DNA from: Pseudorhodobacter turbinis
GTDB taxonomy: Bacteria > Pseudomonadota > Alphaproteobacteria > Rhodobacterales > Rhodobacteraceae
Direction of reading: 5' to 3'
DNA length: 64,000 nt
NCBI RefSeq assembly: GCF_005234135.1
Contig: NZ_CP039964.1
Span: 1,426,001 to 1,490,000, forward strand
Below, one piece after another: positions 25,562 to 34,615 of the stretch. How positions within the stretch are numbered: the stretch's first letter is position 1; the number at the start of each line of letters is the position of its first letter. Made by a program: the position numbers and the translations under genes. The notes under the pieces were generated by a model. The model worked only from the letters and a program-made list of their open reading frames with translations, searched no databases and was not told the DNA's origin.

Positions 25562-26565
25562 GCCATGACGCCACCAACTGGGCCATCAAACAGCGCGGGC
25601 TGAAACCGACCACCAAAATCGTGCTCTGGCATCTGTGTGATCGGTTCAACCCGGACTACGGTTGCTTCCCCTCACAAGCGCGACTGGCCCATGATTGCGA
25701 GATCAGCCGATCAACGCTGAACGATCACATCGGCCAGCTGGAAGCCGGAGGCCTGCTGCGCCGTGTGTCGCGCGTCGATCCAGTGACCAAACGACAGCTA
25801 CCGACCCGCTACATCTTGGGGTTCGAGCCAGGCTTTACACGCGCTGATGTGATTCCATGTCCGGAAATCGGACACGGGTGTTCGCCCTTCGGTCATTACG
25901 CCGAAACTGCTTCCGAAATCGACCAAATCGATTCCGTTTCGGTCGAGCCGTGTCCAGATTCCGGACATGGAATTGACGCTAAGCCCGTGTCCGGATTTTG
26001 CCCCGAGCCGTGTCCGGAAAATGACCAAAGCCGTGTCCGAAATCCGGACACTAACCTTGTAAGAGAACCACTAAGTAAACCAGTAAAGGAGGAGGAGGAC
26101 GCGCAAGCGCGCGATTTCGAATTTGATCAGTTTTTCGAAGAGCTGATTTTGGCGCTGGGCCTGGACCCAGACGCCCTGCCCGGCTGGTGGCAAGGATCGT
26201 CACCCCGGTTGCACGTTCAGCGCTGGCGCACAGAGCTGAGGCTGACCGCGGCCGAGATCGTCGCTGCGGCCAAGGACAGCCGCAACGACCATCCCGAGCC
26301 GCCTGATGGCCCCAAGGCGCTCGACCGCGCCATGCAGCGCGCCGCCCAGCGCAAGACGGATGATGCTGGTCGGAAGCGCCGGAGGCGCAAGGCCGATCCG
26401 GTGTCAACCGCGAAGCCCATCGTCGACTTGCCGGTGTTCTACGCCGAGATCATCAATTCTGACCGCTACCTGCCCGTCAGCGCCATCAACAACACCGTCC
26501 GCGATGCCATGTTGGGGCGTGGGCTGGTAACAGCCGAACGGCTCCGGATGCGGGGTGTGCGATGA
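25558..26565 (+). CDS. helix-turn-helix (HTH_36) replication-like protein
   Basis: 335 residues. N-terminal winged HTH: 'LKPTTKIVLWHLCDRFN', 'PSQARLAHDCEISRSTLNDHIGQLEAGGLLRR' (residues ~15-75), the pattern of phage replication initiators. The middle region (105-165) carries repeated C-P-(E/D)-(I/S/N)-GH-type short motifs (CPEIGHG, CPDSGHG, CPEN) encoded by repeated TGTCCGGAAT-like DNA. The C-terminal part resembles DnaC/DnaD-like helical tails. Likely replication or regulation of the element. Confidence 0.7.
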   Translation: MSHDATNWAIKQRGLKPTTKIVLWHLCDRFNPDYGCFPSQARLAHDCEISRSTLNDHIGQLEAGGLLRRVSRVDPVTKRQLPTRYILGFEPGFTRADVIPCPEIGHGCSPFGHYAETASEIDQIDSVSVEPCPDSGHGIDAKPVSGFCPEPCPENDQSRVRNPDTNLVREPLSKPVKEEEDAQARDFEFDQFFEELILALGLDPDALPGWWQGSSPRLHVQRWRTELRLTAAEIVAAAKDSRNDHPEPPDGPKALDRAMQRAAQRKTDDAGRKRRRRKADPVSTAKPIVDLPVFYAEIINSDRYLPVSAINNTVRDAMLGRGLVTAERLRMRGVR

Positions 26566-27212
26566 CCCTGCAACGGCCGATCAATAGTCGCGGCGCACGC
26601 ACAAAACGCGCGCTGGGCGTGCAAGCGGTGCTGGAATGGGCGTTCCGGGTTGAAAAAGCGCAGCTGGAGCTTCCGGTGCGCAAGGATGTGTCAGATGAGG
26701 GTTTTGGCTTTGGGTTGGAATATGTTCTGCTGCAGCGCGCCGCGCTGGGCTGCAAGGTGGACGGAGGTCAGCACAAGATAGGCAGCTACACCCATGCAGA
26801 CGCCGAGGTAGTTGCCGCCACTGTCGCGGGGATGCCTGAACGGCTCGGCGGCATCCGTATGGCGATCAGCGTGGCCGAACTGGCACGCGCAGGGATAACA
26901 CCCGACTGGATGCCCAGTGTTGTGCCACGCTGCGTGCCAATGGAGACCAAGAGCAACCAACATGGCGAACGGGCGACCACGATTGTAGTTGGCACCGAGC
27001 GGGTACTGACGCGGGGCAAATGGCGGACGGTCAAGGTTTTGGCCTGTCCGGTCACTTGGCGTCCGCATCCGGAGCAGATTGCATCTGCACGGCGCGGCTA
27101 TGAGGATTGGTGGGAGGCGCTGGATTGGGTGCGCGACGGCCTAGTTGTAGGGGGAATGCTGCGGGAGGTTGAGGTGACGACGGCGATGCCGAAGTTGCGC
27201 CCATGGAAGTAA
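26562..27212 (+). CDS. hypothetical phage/island protein
   Basis: 216 residues, coupled by a four-base overlap to the HTH gene and last of the five-gene run. No membrane segments; reads like a conserved phage protein of Rhodobacterales ('RTKRALGVQAVLEWAFRVEK', 'VTWRPHPEQIASARRGYEDW'). No catalytic motif recognised. Confidence 0.6.
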   Translation: MTLQRPINSRGARTKRALGVQAVLEWAFRVEKAQLELPVRKDVSDEGFGFGLEYVLLQRAALGCKVDGGQHKIGSYTHADAEVVAATVAGMPERLGGIRMAISVAELARAGITPDWMPSVVPRCVPMETKSNQHGERATTIVVGTERVLTRGKWRTVKVLACPVTWRPHPEQIASARRGYEDWWEALDWVRDGLVVGGMLREVEVTTAMPKLRPWK

Positions 27213-27310
27213 TCGCTCCCGTATTCGACATCGCCCGCCATTCAACCCTGATTTGTACGAACGTTCCCATTGCATCTGGCTCAGCATACTGCAATTTTGT
27301 TTTTAAACAG

Positions 27311-27330
27311 TGGCCTCAGCGATTAGAGGC
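27311..27330 (+). promoter_or_regulatory. short hairpin in the drmD leader
   Basis: GGCCTC-N8-GAGGCC, a perfect 6-bp stem 41 bases before the drmD start. May end the upstream phage-like transcript or control the DISARM leader. Confidence 0.35.
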
Positions 27331-27371
27331 CGTAGGCCGCAAACAAAAGCCTAATGCTTTGGAGTTGAAAT

Positions 27372-30300
27372 TTGAGCGAAGAAACCCTCGACCACATTGA
27401 GTTTGGTGAGTTTGTCGAACTCAGGGGGCGAAAATGGCTGTCTCAAGGTGCCAATCTCCTTGCGAAAGATCTGAACGTCTTGCAGCTTTCCTGCATTGAA
27501 GACGATGCGCAAGGAGAAGAGGCAACGGTAATCTGGGATGCCGAGATTGCTGCACATTCTGCGACCGATTCACTTTGGGGTGCAATAGGATCGACGGGAA
27601 CCGACACCGCATCTACGTTTTCCGCGTGGCTAAAGACCGTCGATTGGAATTCAACTTCGGTTGCGGACAAAGGTCTATTTCAGGCACCATTTCGCGCGGG
27701 AATACGACTTGATCCGTACCAGCTCGCGCCGCTTCAAAAAGCATTAGACCTTCCAAGGGTCAACATGCTGATTGCCGATGACGTTGGCTTAGGCAAAACA
27801 ATCGAAGCTGGGCTTGTGCTGCGAGAAATGCTGCTTCGCGGCCGAGTTAACTTTGTGGTGATCGCATGCCCACCTTCAATGATTATGCAATGGCATGAAG
27901 AACTTGGTCAGAAGTTCGGGATAGCGGCCACCATTCTGGACAGAAATTACTTGGCTCAGATTCGTCGCAGGCGTGGCTTTGGCACCAATCCATGGGCTTC
28001 TGGATCTTGCTTTCTAGTCTCTCACCGGCTTCTTGCTGACGAGACCTACGCTTCGGGCTTGCGAGAGATCCTCGGCCCTATGCGCTCAAACTCGATGCTG
28101 ATCCTTGATGAAGCGCATCATGCCGCCCCAGCCAGCGGAAGTCGTTATGCGGTAGACAGCCAATTCACCCGGGCAATACGCGATATTGCGCAGGGTTTTG
28201 AACATCGTCTGTTCCTCAGCGCGACCCCGCACAATGGTCATTCAAACAGTTTTACCGCGCTCCTAGAAATTCTCGATCCACACCGTTTTACACGTGGAGT
28301 TCCCGTCGAGACGGCGGATTTAGAACCGGTAATGGTGCGGCGGTTGAAATCGGACCTACGTGCACTGGGCGAGCATTTTCCAGAGAGAATAGTCGAAGAA
28401 GTGAAAATTGATGGCCTGGCAACTGATGATGCCGATTTGCGGCTCTCGGAAATGCTGGAATCCTATGGCGCAATGAGAGACGCTCGGCTTCATGCGATGA
28501 CCGCCCGCGAGCGGGCAGAAGGAAAACTGGTGTTTTCTGGGTTACAACAGCGCCTGCTATCATCGCCGGAAGCATTCAGAAAGACGCTTGAAGTGCACTT
28601 GCGAGCCATGAAAGCTCCAACCACGGCTGAGCATGCAAAGCTCAGTTCGTTGGCGACGGCCTTTGCAGATGGGAAGGAAGTTGACGGTCTTGACGAAGAT
28701 GACCTCAATTATTCCACTGCCATGACCGATGACGTTGACGATGATGCGAGCCTTGTCACAGCGGCAACAATGGCAGGTCTGGCGGGGGCTACAGAGCCTG
28801 CAGTCGAAGACGAAAAATCATTCGTCAAATTGATGTTGGAGGAAGCACGCAAGGCCAGCCTGAAACCCGATGCTCGTGTCAGATGGATGGCATCTTGGAT
28901 TCGTCAGAACATGACATCTGACGGAAATTGGAACGACCGAAGGCTGATAGTTTTCACAGAGTACCAGGATACACGGCTGTGGCTGCAAAACCGATTGCTT
29001 GAACTTCTTGACGACCTCGACCCCGACAATCACTTTGCAAGTCTGACTGGCATGACTTCTCAGGAAGATCGGGAGCGCATCAAATTCGCCTTTAACTGCA
29101 ACCCTTCCGAAAGCCCTTTGAGATTGCTGATTTGTACTGACGCTGCGCGCGAAGGGATCAACCTTCAAAAGGGCTGTCATGACTTGGTCCATTTCGACTT
29201 ACCGTGGAACCCATCACGCCTAGAACAACGGAATGGCCGCATCGACAGAAAGTTGCAGCCAGCTCCTACAGTGTTCTGCCGCTACTTCAGGTACGCACAG
29301 CGTCCCACGGACATTGTGCAGGCTGCCTTGGTTCGCAAGACAGAGAGAATCAGGAATGAACTTGGTGCCGTTGGTCGGGTCATCGAAGATCGCTTGATGA
29401 AACGGCTGACATCCGAGGGTATCAGACGAGACAGGGCCGTGGCGCTGGCGGCTGAACTAGAGAATGACGACGAAACCGCGACCTATCGCGCCGAGATTCG
29501 GGCATTGAACGGCACCGAGGAGAAACGTCGCAAGGCAGTTGGCGAAGAAAACGCCAAACTGCGCAAGACGCTTGAGGATTCACGTCGACGTGTTGGCATC
29601 CTGGGCAGCGATCTTCAGCAGGTCATCGGAATCGCGCTTTCGCAATCGGGTGGGCATCTGACGCATTCGTCGGTGTCGTCTGTGCCCAGCGCCACCGTCT
29701 TCACGATCCACGAGAACGATCCGGTATTTTCTGGAGCAGGATGGGCTCCAATCTTGGATGATCTGCGTCTTGCTCCACCTGCCAAAGGCCAAAAGCTGAA
29801 TGAGTGGCGGGCAGCGCAACCGCTAAAGCGCTTATCCTTTGATCCTGTTATCTTGCCTGATCAGAGAGATGCACCCGAGGTTTGCCATCTGCATGTGGAG
29901 CATCGTCTGGTTCGGCGTCTTGTAGCTCGGTTTGTGTCGCAAGGTTTTCGTACCCGCCTGAATCGCGCTTGTGTTCTAATGGTTCCAAACGCACAGCGGC
30001 GTGTAGTCTTACTCGGTCGCATGTCGCTTTACGGGCCCAAAGGGGTGCGTTTGCACGAGGAAGTCATCCCGATCACGGCGCGCATTGGTGCAGATGGTCA
30101 ATTGCGCCTGCTGCGCCCAGGACTGGATGCTGAAGCACTCACTTTGGCAAGCCTAGATGATTCACTCCGGGACGGGAAAGCAGCGAGTGACGCTATTTCC
30201 ACCGAGGCCCTGAGCCGCAGAAGGGGCGATGTTGCAAGCCTGCGATCTGAGTTCGAACTGCGTTCTGCCCCTATTATCAAAGCTGTAACAGAACAGCTTC

Positions 30301-30575
30301 AAGAGCTTGGCAAGAAGGAAGAAGCGAGCATGCGTCGGCTGCTGATCGACCAACGCGCGCGCCTCCAGAAGCGAGCGCACGAACCGGAACAGAGTGAATT
30401 CAACTTTGAAGAACAACGCCAGGTAGATGCTGACCGTCGGCACTGGCAGAAGAAGCTGGACCGCTTATTGACCGAAATCGATGTGGAGCCGGCGAAAATC
30501 CGCAAAGGCTTTGACGTCGTCGCGTGCCGTCTGGAACCAGTTGGATTGATTTACTTGTGGCCGGAGACGACTTGA
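27372..30575 (+). CDS. drmD: DISARM SNF2-family helicase DrmD
   Basis: 1067 residues. TTG start chosen because GGAG lies seven bases before it; the protein then begins MSEETLDHIEF. Superfamily 2 helicase of the SNF2/HepA type: Walker A 'DDVGLGKT' (GKT 141-143), DEAH 246-249, 'LSATPHNGH', motif V 'TDAAREGINLQ', motif VI 'QRNGRIDR' (~residue 620). Long acidic and coiled-coil C-terminal region. DrmD is the class-1-specific DISARM helicase and is the first gene of the operon; DISARM degrades incoming phage DNA lacking host methylation. The next gene overlaps its stop (TGATG). Confidence 0.9.
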   Translation: MSEETLDHIEFGEFVELRGRKWLSQGANLLAKDLNVLQLSCIEDDAQGEEATVIWDAEIAAHSATDSLWGAIGSTGTDTASTFSAWLKTVDWNSTSVADKGLFQAPFRAGIRLDPYQLAPLQKALDLPRVNMLIADDVGLGKTIEAGLVLREMLLRGRVNFVVIACPPSMIMQWHEELGQKFGIAATILDRNYLAQIRRRRGFGTNPWASGSCFLVSHRLLADETYASGLREILGPMRSNSMLILDEAHHAAPASGSRYAVDSQFTRAIRDIAQGFEHRLFLSATPHNGHSNSFTALLEILDPHRFTRGVPVETADLEPVMVRRLKSDLRALGEHFPERIVEEVKIDGLATDDADLRLSEMLESYGAMRDARLHAMTARERAEGKLVFSGLQQRLLSSPEAFRKTLEVHLRAMKAPTTAEHAKLSSLATAFADGKEVDGLDEDDLNYSTAMTDDVDDDASLVTAATMAGLAGATEPAVEDEKSFVKLMLEEARKASLKPDARVRWMASWIRQNMTSDGNWNDRRLIVFTEYQDTRLWLQNRLLELLDDLDPDNHFASLTGMTSQEDRERIKFAFNCNPSESPLRLLICTDAAREGINLQKGCHDLVHFDLPWNPSRLEQRNGRIDRKLQPAPTVFCRYFRYAQRPTDIVQAALVRKTERIRNELGAVGRVIEDRLMKRLTSEGIRRDRAVALAAELENDDETATYRAEIRALNGTEEKRRKAVGEENAKLRKTLEDSRRRVGILGSDLQQVIGIALSQSGGHLTHSSVSSVPSATVFTIHENDPVFSGAGWAPILDDLRLAPPAKGQKLNEWRAAQPLKRLSFDPVILPDQRDAPEVCHLHVEHRLVRRLVARFVSQGFRTRLNRACVLMVPNAQRRVVLLGRMSLYGPKGVRLHEEVIPITARIGADGQLRLLRPGLDAEALTLASLDDSLRDGKAASDAISTEALSRRRGDVASLRSEFELRSAPIIKAVTEQLQELGKKEEASMRRLLIDQRARLQKRAHEPEQSEFNFEEQRQVDADRRHWQKKLDRLLTEIDVEPAKIRKGFDVVACRLEPVGLIYLWPETT

Positions 30576-33500
30576 TGATCATTGCCGAGCCATTAAAATA
30601 CGCGCCATTTGAATGGCTTGACCACGTCCAGCGCGAAGGCTTGGTTTTCGCTAGGCCTATCCTTGAAGATCTTGGCATCAGTCCCGTTCAACAGACGCGC
30701 TTTGACAGCCAAGATGTGGCCGCCCATCTGGCCACCACCCGCGATGAGCCAGCGGTTGCTGATCCATTGGGTTTCCTACAGTCCGTACTTGGCTGGCCTA
30801 TCAGCCGTATTGCTGGCGCTTCTGGCGGCCCATCGCTGCCGGACCTTGCGACGCTGGCACTTCCCGAACTGGACACGGTGCTTTCGGCTGACTTGGCTCT
30901 GATAGACACCCGGGCGGAGGATCGCGTCCTATTGCTTGTGCGCACCGAGGATGCGGAAACTGACCCGGATGCTCGCGGTGCCCTTGACGGATGGGAGGCA
31001 TCCCCCCAGCAGCGATTTGAGCGCCTGCTGCGCGAGAGCGGTGTCGAGGTCGGCATACTCTTTTCCGACCTGCAGCTTCGACTTGTCTATGCACCACGGG
31101 GAGAAACAGCAGGCTGGATTGGCTGGCCTTTGCATGATCTGACCTCAGTCGCTGGTCGTTCCATGCTGGGTGGCCTCAAGTCGGCGCTGGGCACAGACCG
31201 CCTGTTTACTGCCCCTCAAAATATGCGGCTGAACGCCGTTCTGAAAGCATCGCGTGATGCACAGGCCATTGTCTCGATCACCCTTGCCGAACAGGTCCTT
31301 GGGGCCCTGCACGAACTTCTGCGCGGTTTCCTCGCGGACGACGATGCCCGTGAATTGGTCGAAATCCTGGCGGATGAAGACCCTGAACAACTCTATGAAG
31401 GCCTGCTGACCGTCCTACTCCGGCTCGTATTCGTCCTGTTTGCCGAGGACCGCGAGCTTCTCCCTTCGATGACCGAGGACTCTGCTCGCATCCTCTACGA
31501 CGAAAACTATTCCGCCCGTGGCCTCTATGACCGCCTGCTGGAAGATCGCGCTTTGAACCCTGACACGATGGATGAACGGGTTGGTGGCTGGGGCCGGTTG
31601 CTTGCTCTATTTGGAATGATCCACAGCGGCCATCGCAGTGGCTTCATCCGGTCGCGCGGTGGGCGCTTGTTCGACCCGGACGTGTTCTTGTTCCTGCAAG
31701 GCCGCAAGACCAAGGACGACAAGGCCCGCGTCTTACGCATCTCGGACAACTGCATCCTAAACGTTCTCGAAGGCCTGCTGTCCCTGAAAGGCGAACGCCT
31801 GTCTTACAAGGCGCTCGATGTCGAACAGATCGGCTCAGTCTATGAAACCGTCATGGGGTTTCGCGTTGAACGGGCCAGCGGCCCTATGCTGGCCATCAAG
31901 GCAGGCAAGAACAACAAGACACCGGTCTATGTCGACCTCGACGCTTTACTGGCCCGCAAGCCCGCTGACCGCAAGAAATACCTCAAAGAGGAATGCCAGC
32001 GCTCAAATCTGACCAAGCGGCAGGAAGACGCGCTAAAGGACGCCACCTCGGTAGAAACCTTGGCCGCCGCCCTTGATGGCATTGTTGATGAACGCGCCTC
32101 GCCACATAAACGTGCCGCCCCTGCGGGCACACCAATCCTGCAGCCCACCGATGAACGCCGTGAAAGCGGCTCGCACTATACCCCGCGCAGCCTGACCCAG
32201 CCCATCGTGGCCGAGGCGCTGGAGCCTGTCCTCCTCCACCTCGGCGATACCCCGACGCCCGATCAGATTCTTGATATCAAGGTCTGCGATCCGGCCATGG
32301 GTTCGGGAGCCTTCCTGGTGGAAACTTGCCGCGCCCTAGCCTCCCATCTGACCCGCGCGTGGGAGCGTAACCCCACCCAGCGCCCCACCCTGCCGCAGGA
32401 TGAGGATGAGGACCTGCACGCCCGCCGCCTTGTCGCCCAGCGCTGCCTGTATGGCGTTGACCGCAACCCGATGGCCGTGGACTTGGCACGGCTGTCGTTG
32501 TGGCTCGCCACCTTGGCGCGCGATCATGAATTCACCTTCCTCGACCATGCCCTGAAGTCTGGCGACAGCCTTGTCGGCCTGACCGAGGCCGAGATTGGCA
32601 CTTTGACCTGGGATGCCAAAATCTCCAAACCCCTGCTGATCGGCCATATCAAGGAGCGCGTCGACACCTGGCGCGAGGGAAGGCAGGCCATCCGTTCTGC
32701 GCCCGACGATGTGGCGCTGGCTCTGCAAGAGGTGCGGCTGCGTGACGCCGAACGCTCGCTCTCTACCATCCGCAACGTCGGAGATGCGCTGGTGTCGACC
32801 TTCTTCGCCGCTGCAAAAGCCACGGTGCGCAGAAAGGAGTTGGAGGCGTTTCAGGTCGCCTTTACTGAACGCCGCGCCGATGCTTGGGAATTGGCGGCAA
32901 TCATGGCCGCCGAACTTCGCACCGGCGACCATCCCATCGCCCCCTTCCACTGGCAGATCGAATTCCCAGAGGTGTTCGGGCGCGACAATCCAGGGTTTGA
33001 CCTGATCGTCGGCAACCCGCCCTTTGCAGGCAAGAACACGATCGCCAAGGGCAATCGCGCCGGGTACGGTCAGTGGTTGCAGTGGCGGCATGACAAGACC
33101 CATGGCAATGCCGATCTGGTGGCGCATTTCTTTCGCCGGGCCGAGCGGTTGTTGCGAAAAGGCGGTGGCTTTGGCCTGATCGCGTCGAACACCATCGCGC
33201 AGGGCGATACCCGCGAAAGCGGGCTGCGGCAGATGATCGCCCATGGCACGGTACTGTATCGGGCGGTGCGGCGGCTGAAATGGCCGGGCGAGGCGGCGGT
33301 GGTCGTGTCGGTGGTGCATGGCGTGAAGCGACCTCAGCAAGTGCCGCCCTTAAGGATCGACGGGCGCCCGGTGGAGCGGATTTCGGCCTTCCTTGTGAAC
33401 GGTGACAATGACGATAGCCCGATCGCGCTGGCGGTGAATGAGGATATGGCATTTCAGGGCTCCATCGTACTGGGAATGGGGTTCACATTTGATGATGCGG

Positions 33501-34615
33501 CTGCTGCAAAGGGCACCGCAAACTCGATAGCCGACATGGAAGATTTGATTGCTTCAAATCACCGAAACACTGAAAGGATAAAGCCATATCTGGGTGGCGA
33601 AGAAGTAAACGATCACCCCCGACACTTGCATCATCGGTACGTGATTGACTTCGAGGACTTCCCGCTACGTCGGGACCCTAATCTAAAGCCTTGGTTCGGT
33701 TCATCCGACAAGCGGCAACGTGAACTGCTCCAATCCGGAATTGTCCCGGCAGATTATCCGGATTCGGTCGCGGCAGATTGGCCCGAGCTATTGGGGATCG
33801 TAGAGCGATTTCTAAAAGGAAAACGAGCTAGTCATTCAACCGCCCATTGGTGGCACTATGAACGCCGCCGGGGTGAACTATATCGAGCCATTTCTACGCA
33901 AGATCATGTCTTGCTTAATGTCCAAGTTAGCAAGCACATGATTTTTGCGAAATCGGATAGCAAATACATATTCTCACAGCGAATCAATGTCGTGACGCCA
34001 CTTTCTTGGGGTCTTTTCGCATCTCTACAGACTGCCGCACACGAGCTTTGGTCTCGATTCTTCGGGTCTTCGCTAGAAGACCGCTTAACGTACACAGTGA
34101 CAGATTGCTTCGCCACCTTCCCATTCCCCGAAGGTTACAACACCAATCCAGACCTCGAAGCCGCTGGCCAAGCCTACCACGATCACCGCGCGCAACTGAT
34201 GATCGCCACCAACAAGGGCCTGACCCCCACCTACAACCGCTTTCACGACTCCTACGATGACGACTCCGAAATCCAGCGCCTGCGTGACCTCCACGCCGAC
34301 ATGGATCGCGCCGTGCTGCGCGCCTATGGCTGGGACGATCTGGCCGATGCTGCCAATCCAGTCTTCCTGAACGAGGAAACCGAGACGGAATTCACCTATC
34401 AGGGCCGCCTGTTTTGGCCTTCGGATTTTCGCGATGAGGTGCTTGCGCGCCTGCTCGACCTCAACCGCGAACGCTTTGCCGCAGAGGCGAATGAAGGCAT
34501 CGCCGTTGCAACCGCACCGGATGCGCCGCACTCTGGCGCCCAATCCGGCAAACGGCCCAAGCAGAGCACACTGGATATTGGTGACGGCCCCCTATTTGAC
34601 AGGACGATTAAATGA
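30575..34615 (+). CDS. drmMI: DISARM adenine-specific DNA methyltransferase DrmMI
   Basis: 1346 residues from the ATG that overlaps the drmD stop, with GGAG nearby. Eco57I/type IIL-like layout: ~550-residue N-terminal helical region, N6-adenine methyltransferase core with motif I 'DPAMGSGAFLVE' (~571) and motif IV 'NPPF' (~813), then a C-terminal target-recognition-like region. No obvious N-terminal PD-ExK motif was found. DrmMI marks host DNA; a class 1 DISARM component. Four-base overlap with drmA. Confidence 0.9.
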   Translation: MIIAEPLKYAPFEWLDHVQREGLVFARPILEDLGISPVQQTRFDSQDVAAHLATTRDEPAVADPLGFLQSVLGWPISRIAGASGGPSLPDLATLALPELDTVLSADLALIDTRAEDRVLLLVRTEDAETDPDARGALDGWEASPQQRFERLLRESGVEVGILFSDLQLRLVYAPRGETAGWIGWPLHDLTSVAGRSMLGGLKSALGTDRLFTAPQNMRLNAVLKASRDAQAIVSITLAEQVLGALHELLRGFLADDDARELVEILADEDPEQLYEGLLTVLLRLVFVLFAEDRELLPSMTEDSARILYDENYSARGLYDRLLEDRALNPDTMDERVGGWGRLLALFGMIHSGHRSGFIRSRGGRLFDPDVFLFLQGRKTKDDKARVLRISDNCILNVLEGLLSLKGERLSYKALDVEQIGSVYETVMGFRVERASGPMLAIKAGKNNKTPVYVDLDALLARKPADRKKYLKEECQRSNLTKRQEDALKDATSVETLAAALDGIVDERASPHKRAAPAGTPILQPTDERRESGSHYTPRSLTQPIVAEALEPVLLHLGDTPTPDQILDIKVCDPAMGSGAFLVETCRALASHLTRAWERNPTQRPTLPQDEDEDLHARRLVAQRCLYGVDRNPMAVDLARLSLWLATLARDHEFTFLDHALKSGDSLVGLTEAEIGTLTWDAKISKPLLIGHIKERVDTWREGRQAIRSAPDDVALALQEVRLRDAERSLSTIRNVGDALVSTFFAAAKATVRRKELEAFQVAFTERRADAWELAAIMAAELRTGDHPIAPFHWQIEFPEVFGRDNPGFDLIVGNPPFAGKNTIAKGNRAGYGQWLQWRHDKTHGNADLVAHFFRRAERLLRKGGGFGLIASNTIAQGDTRESGLRQMIAHGTVLYRAVRRLKWPGEAAVVVSVVHGVKRPQQVPPLRIDGRPVERISAFLVNGDNDDSPIALAVNEDMAFQGSIVLGMGFTFDDAAAAKGTANSIADMEDLIASNHRNTERIKPYLGGEEVNDHPRHLHHRYVIDFEDFPLRRDPNLKPWFGSSDKRQRELLQSGIVPADYPDSVAADWPELLGIVERFLKGKRASHSTAHWWHYERRRGELYRAISTQDHVLLNVQVSKHMIFAKSDSKYIFSQRINVVTPLSWGLFASLQTAAHELWSRFFGSSLEDRLTYTVTDCFATFPFPEGYNTNPDLEAAGQAYHDHRAQLMIATNKGLTPTYNRFHDSYDDDSEIQRLRDLHADMDRAVLRAYGWDDLADAANPVFLNEETETEFTYQGRLFWPSDFRDEVLARLLDLNRERFAAEANEGIAVATAPDAPHSGAQSGKRPKQSTLDIGDGPLFDRTIK

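Noticed and set aside
32336..33340. 334-residue minus-strand ORF
   Set aside because: Antisense to the drmMI methyltransferase core; no ribosome site, biased composition.
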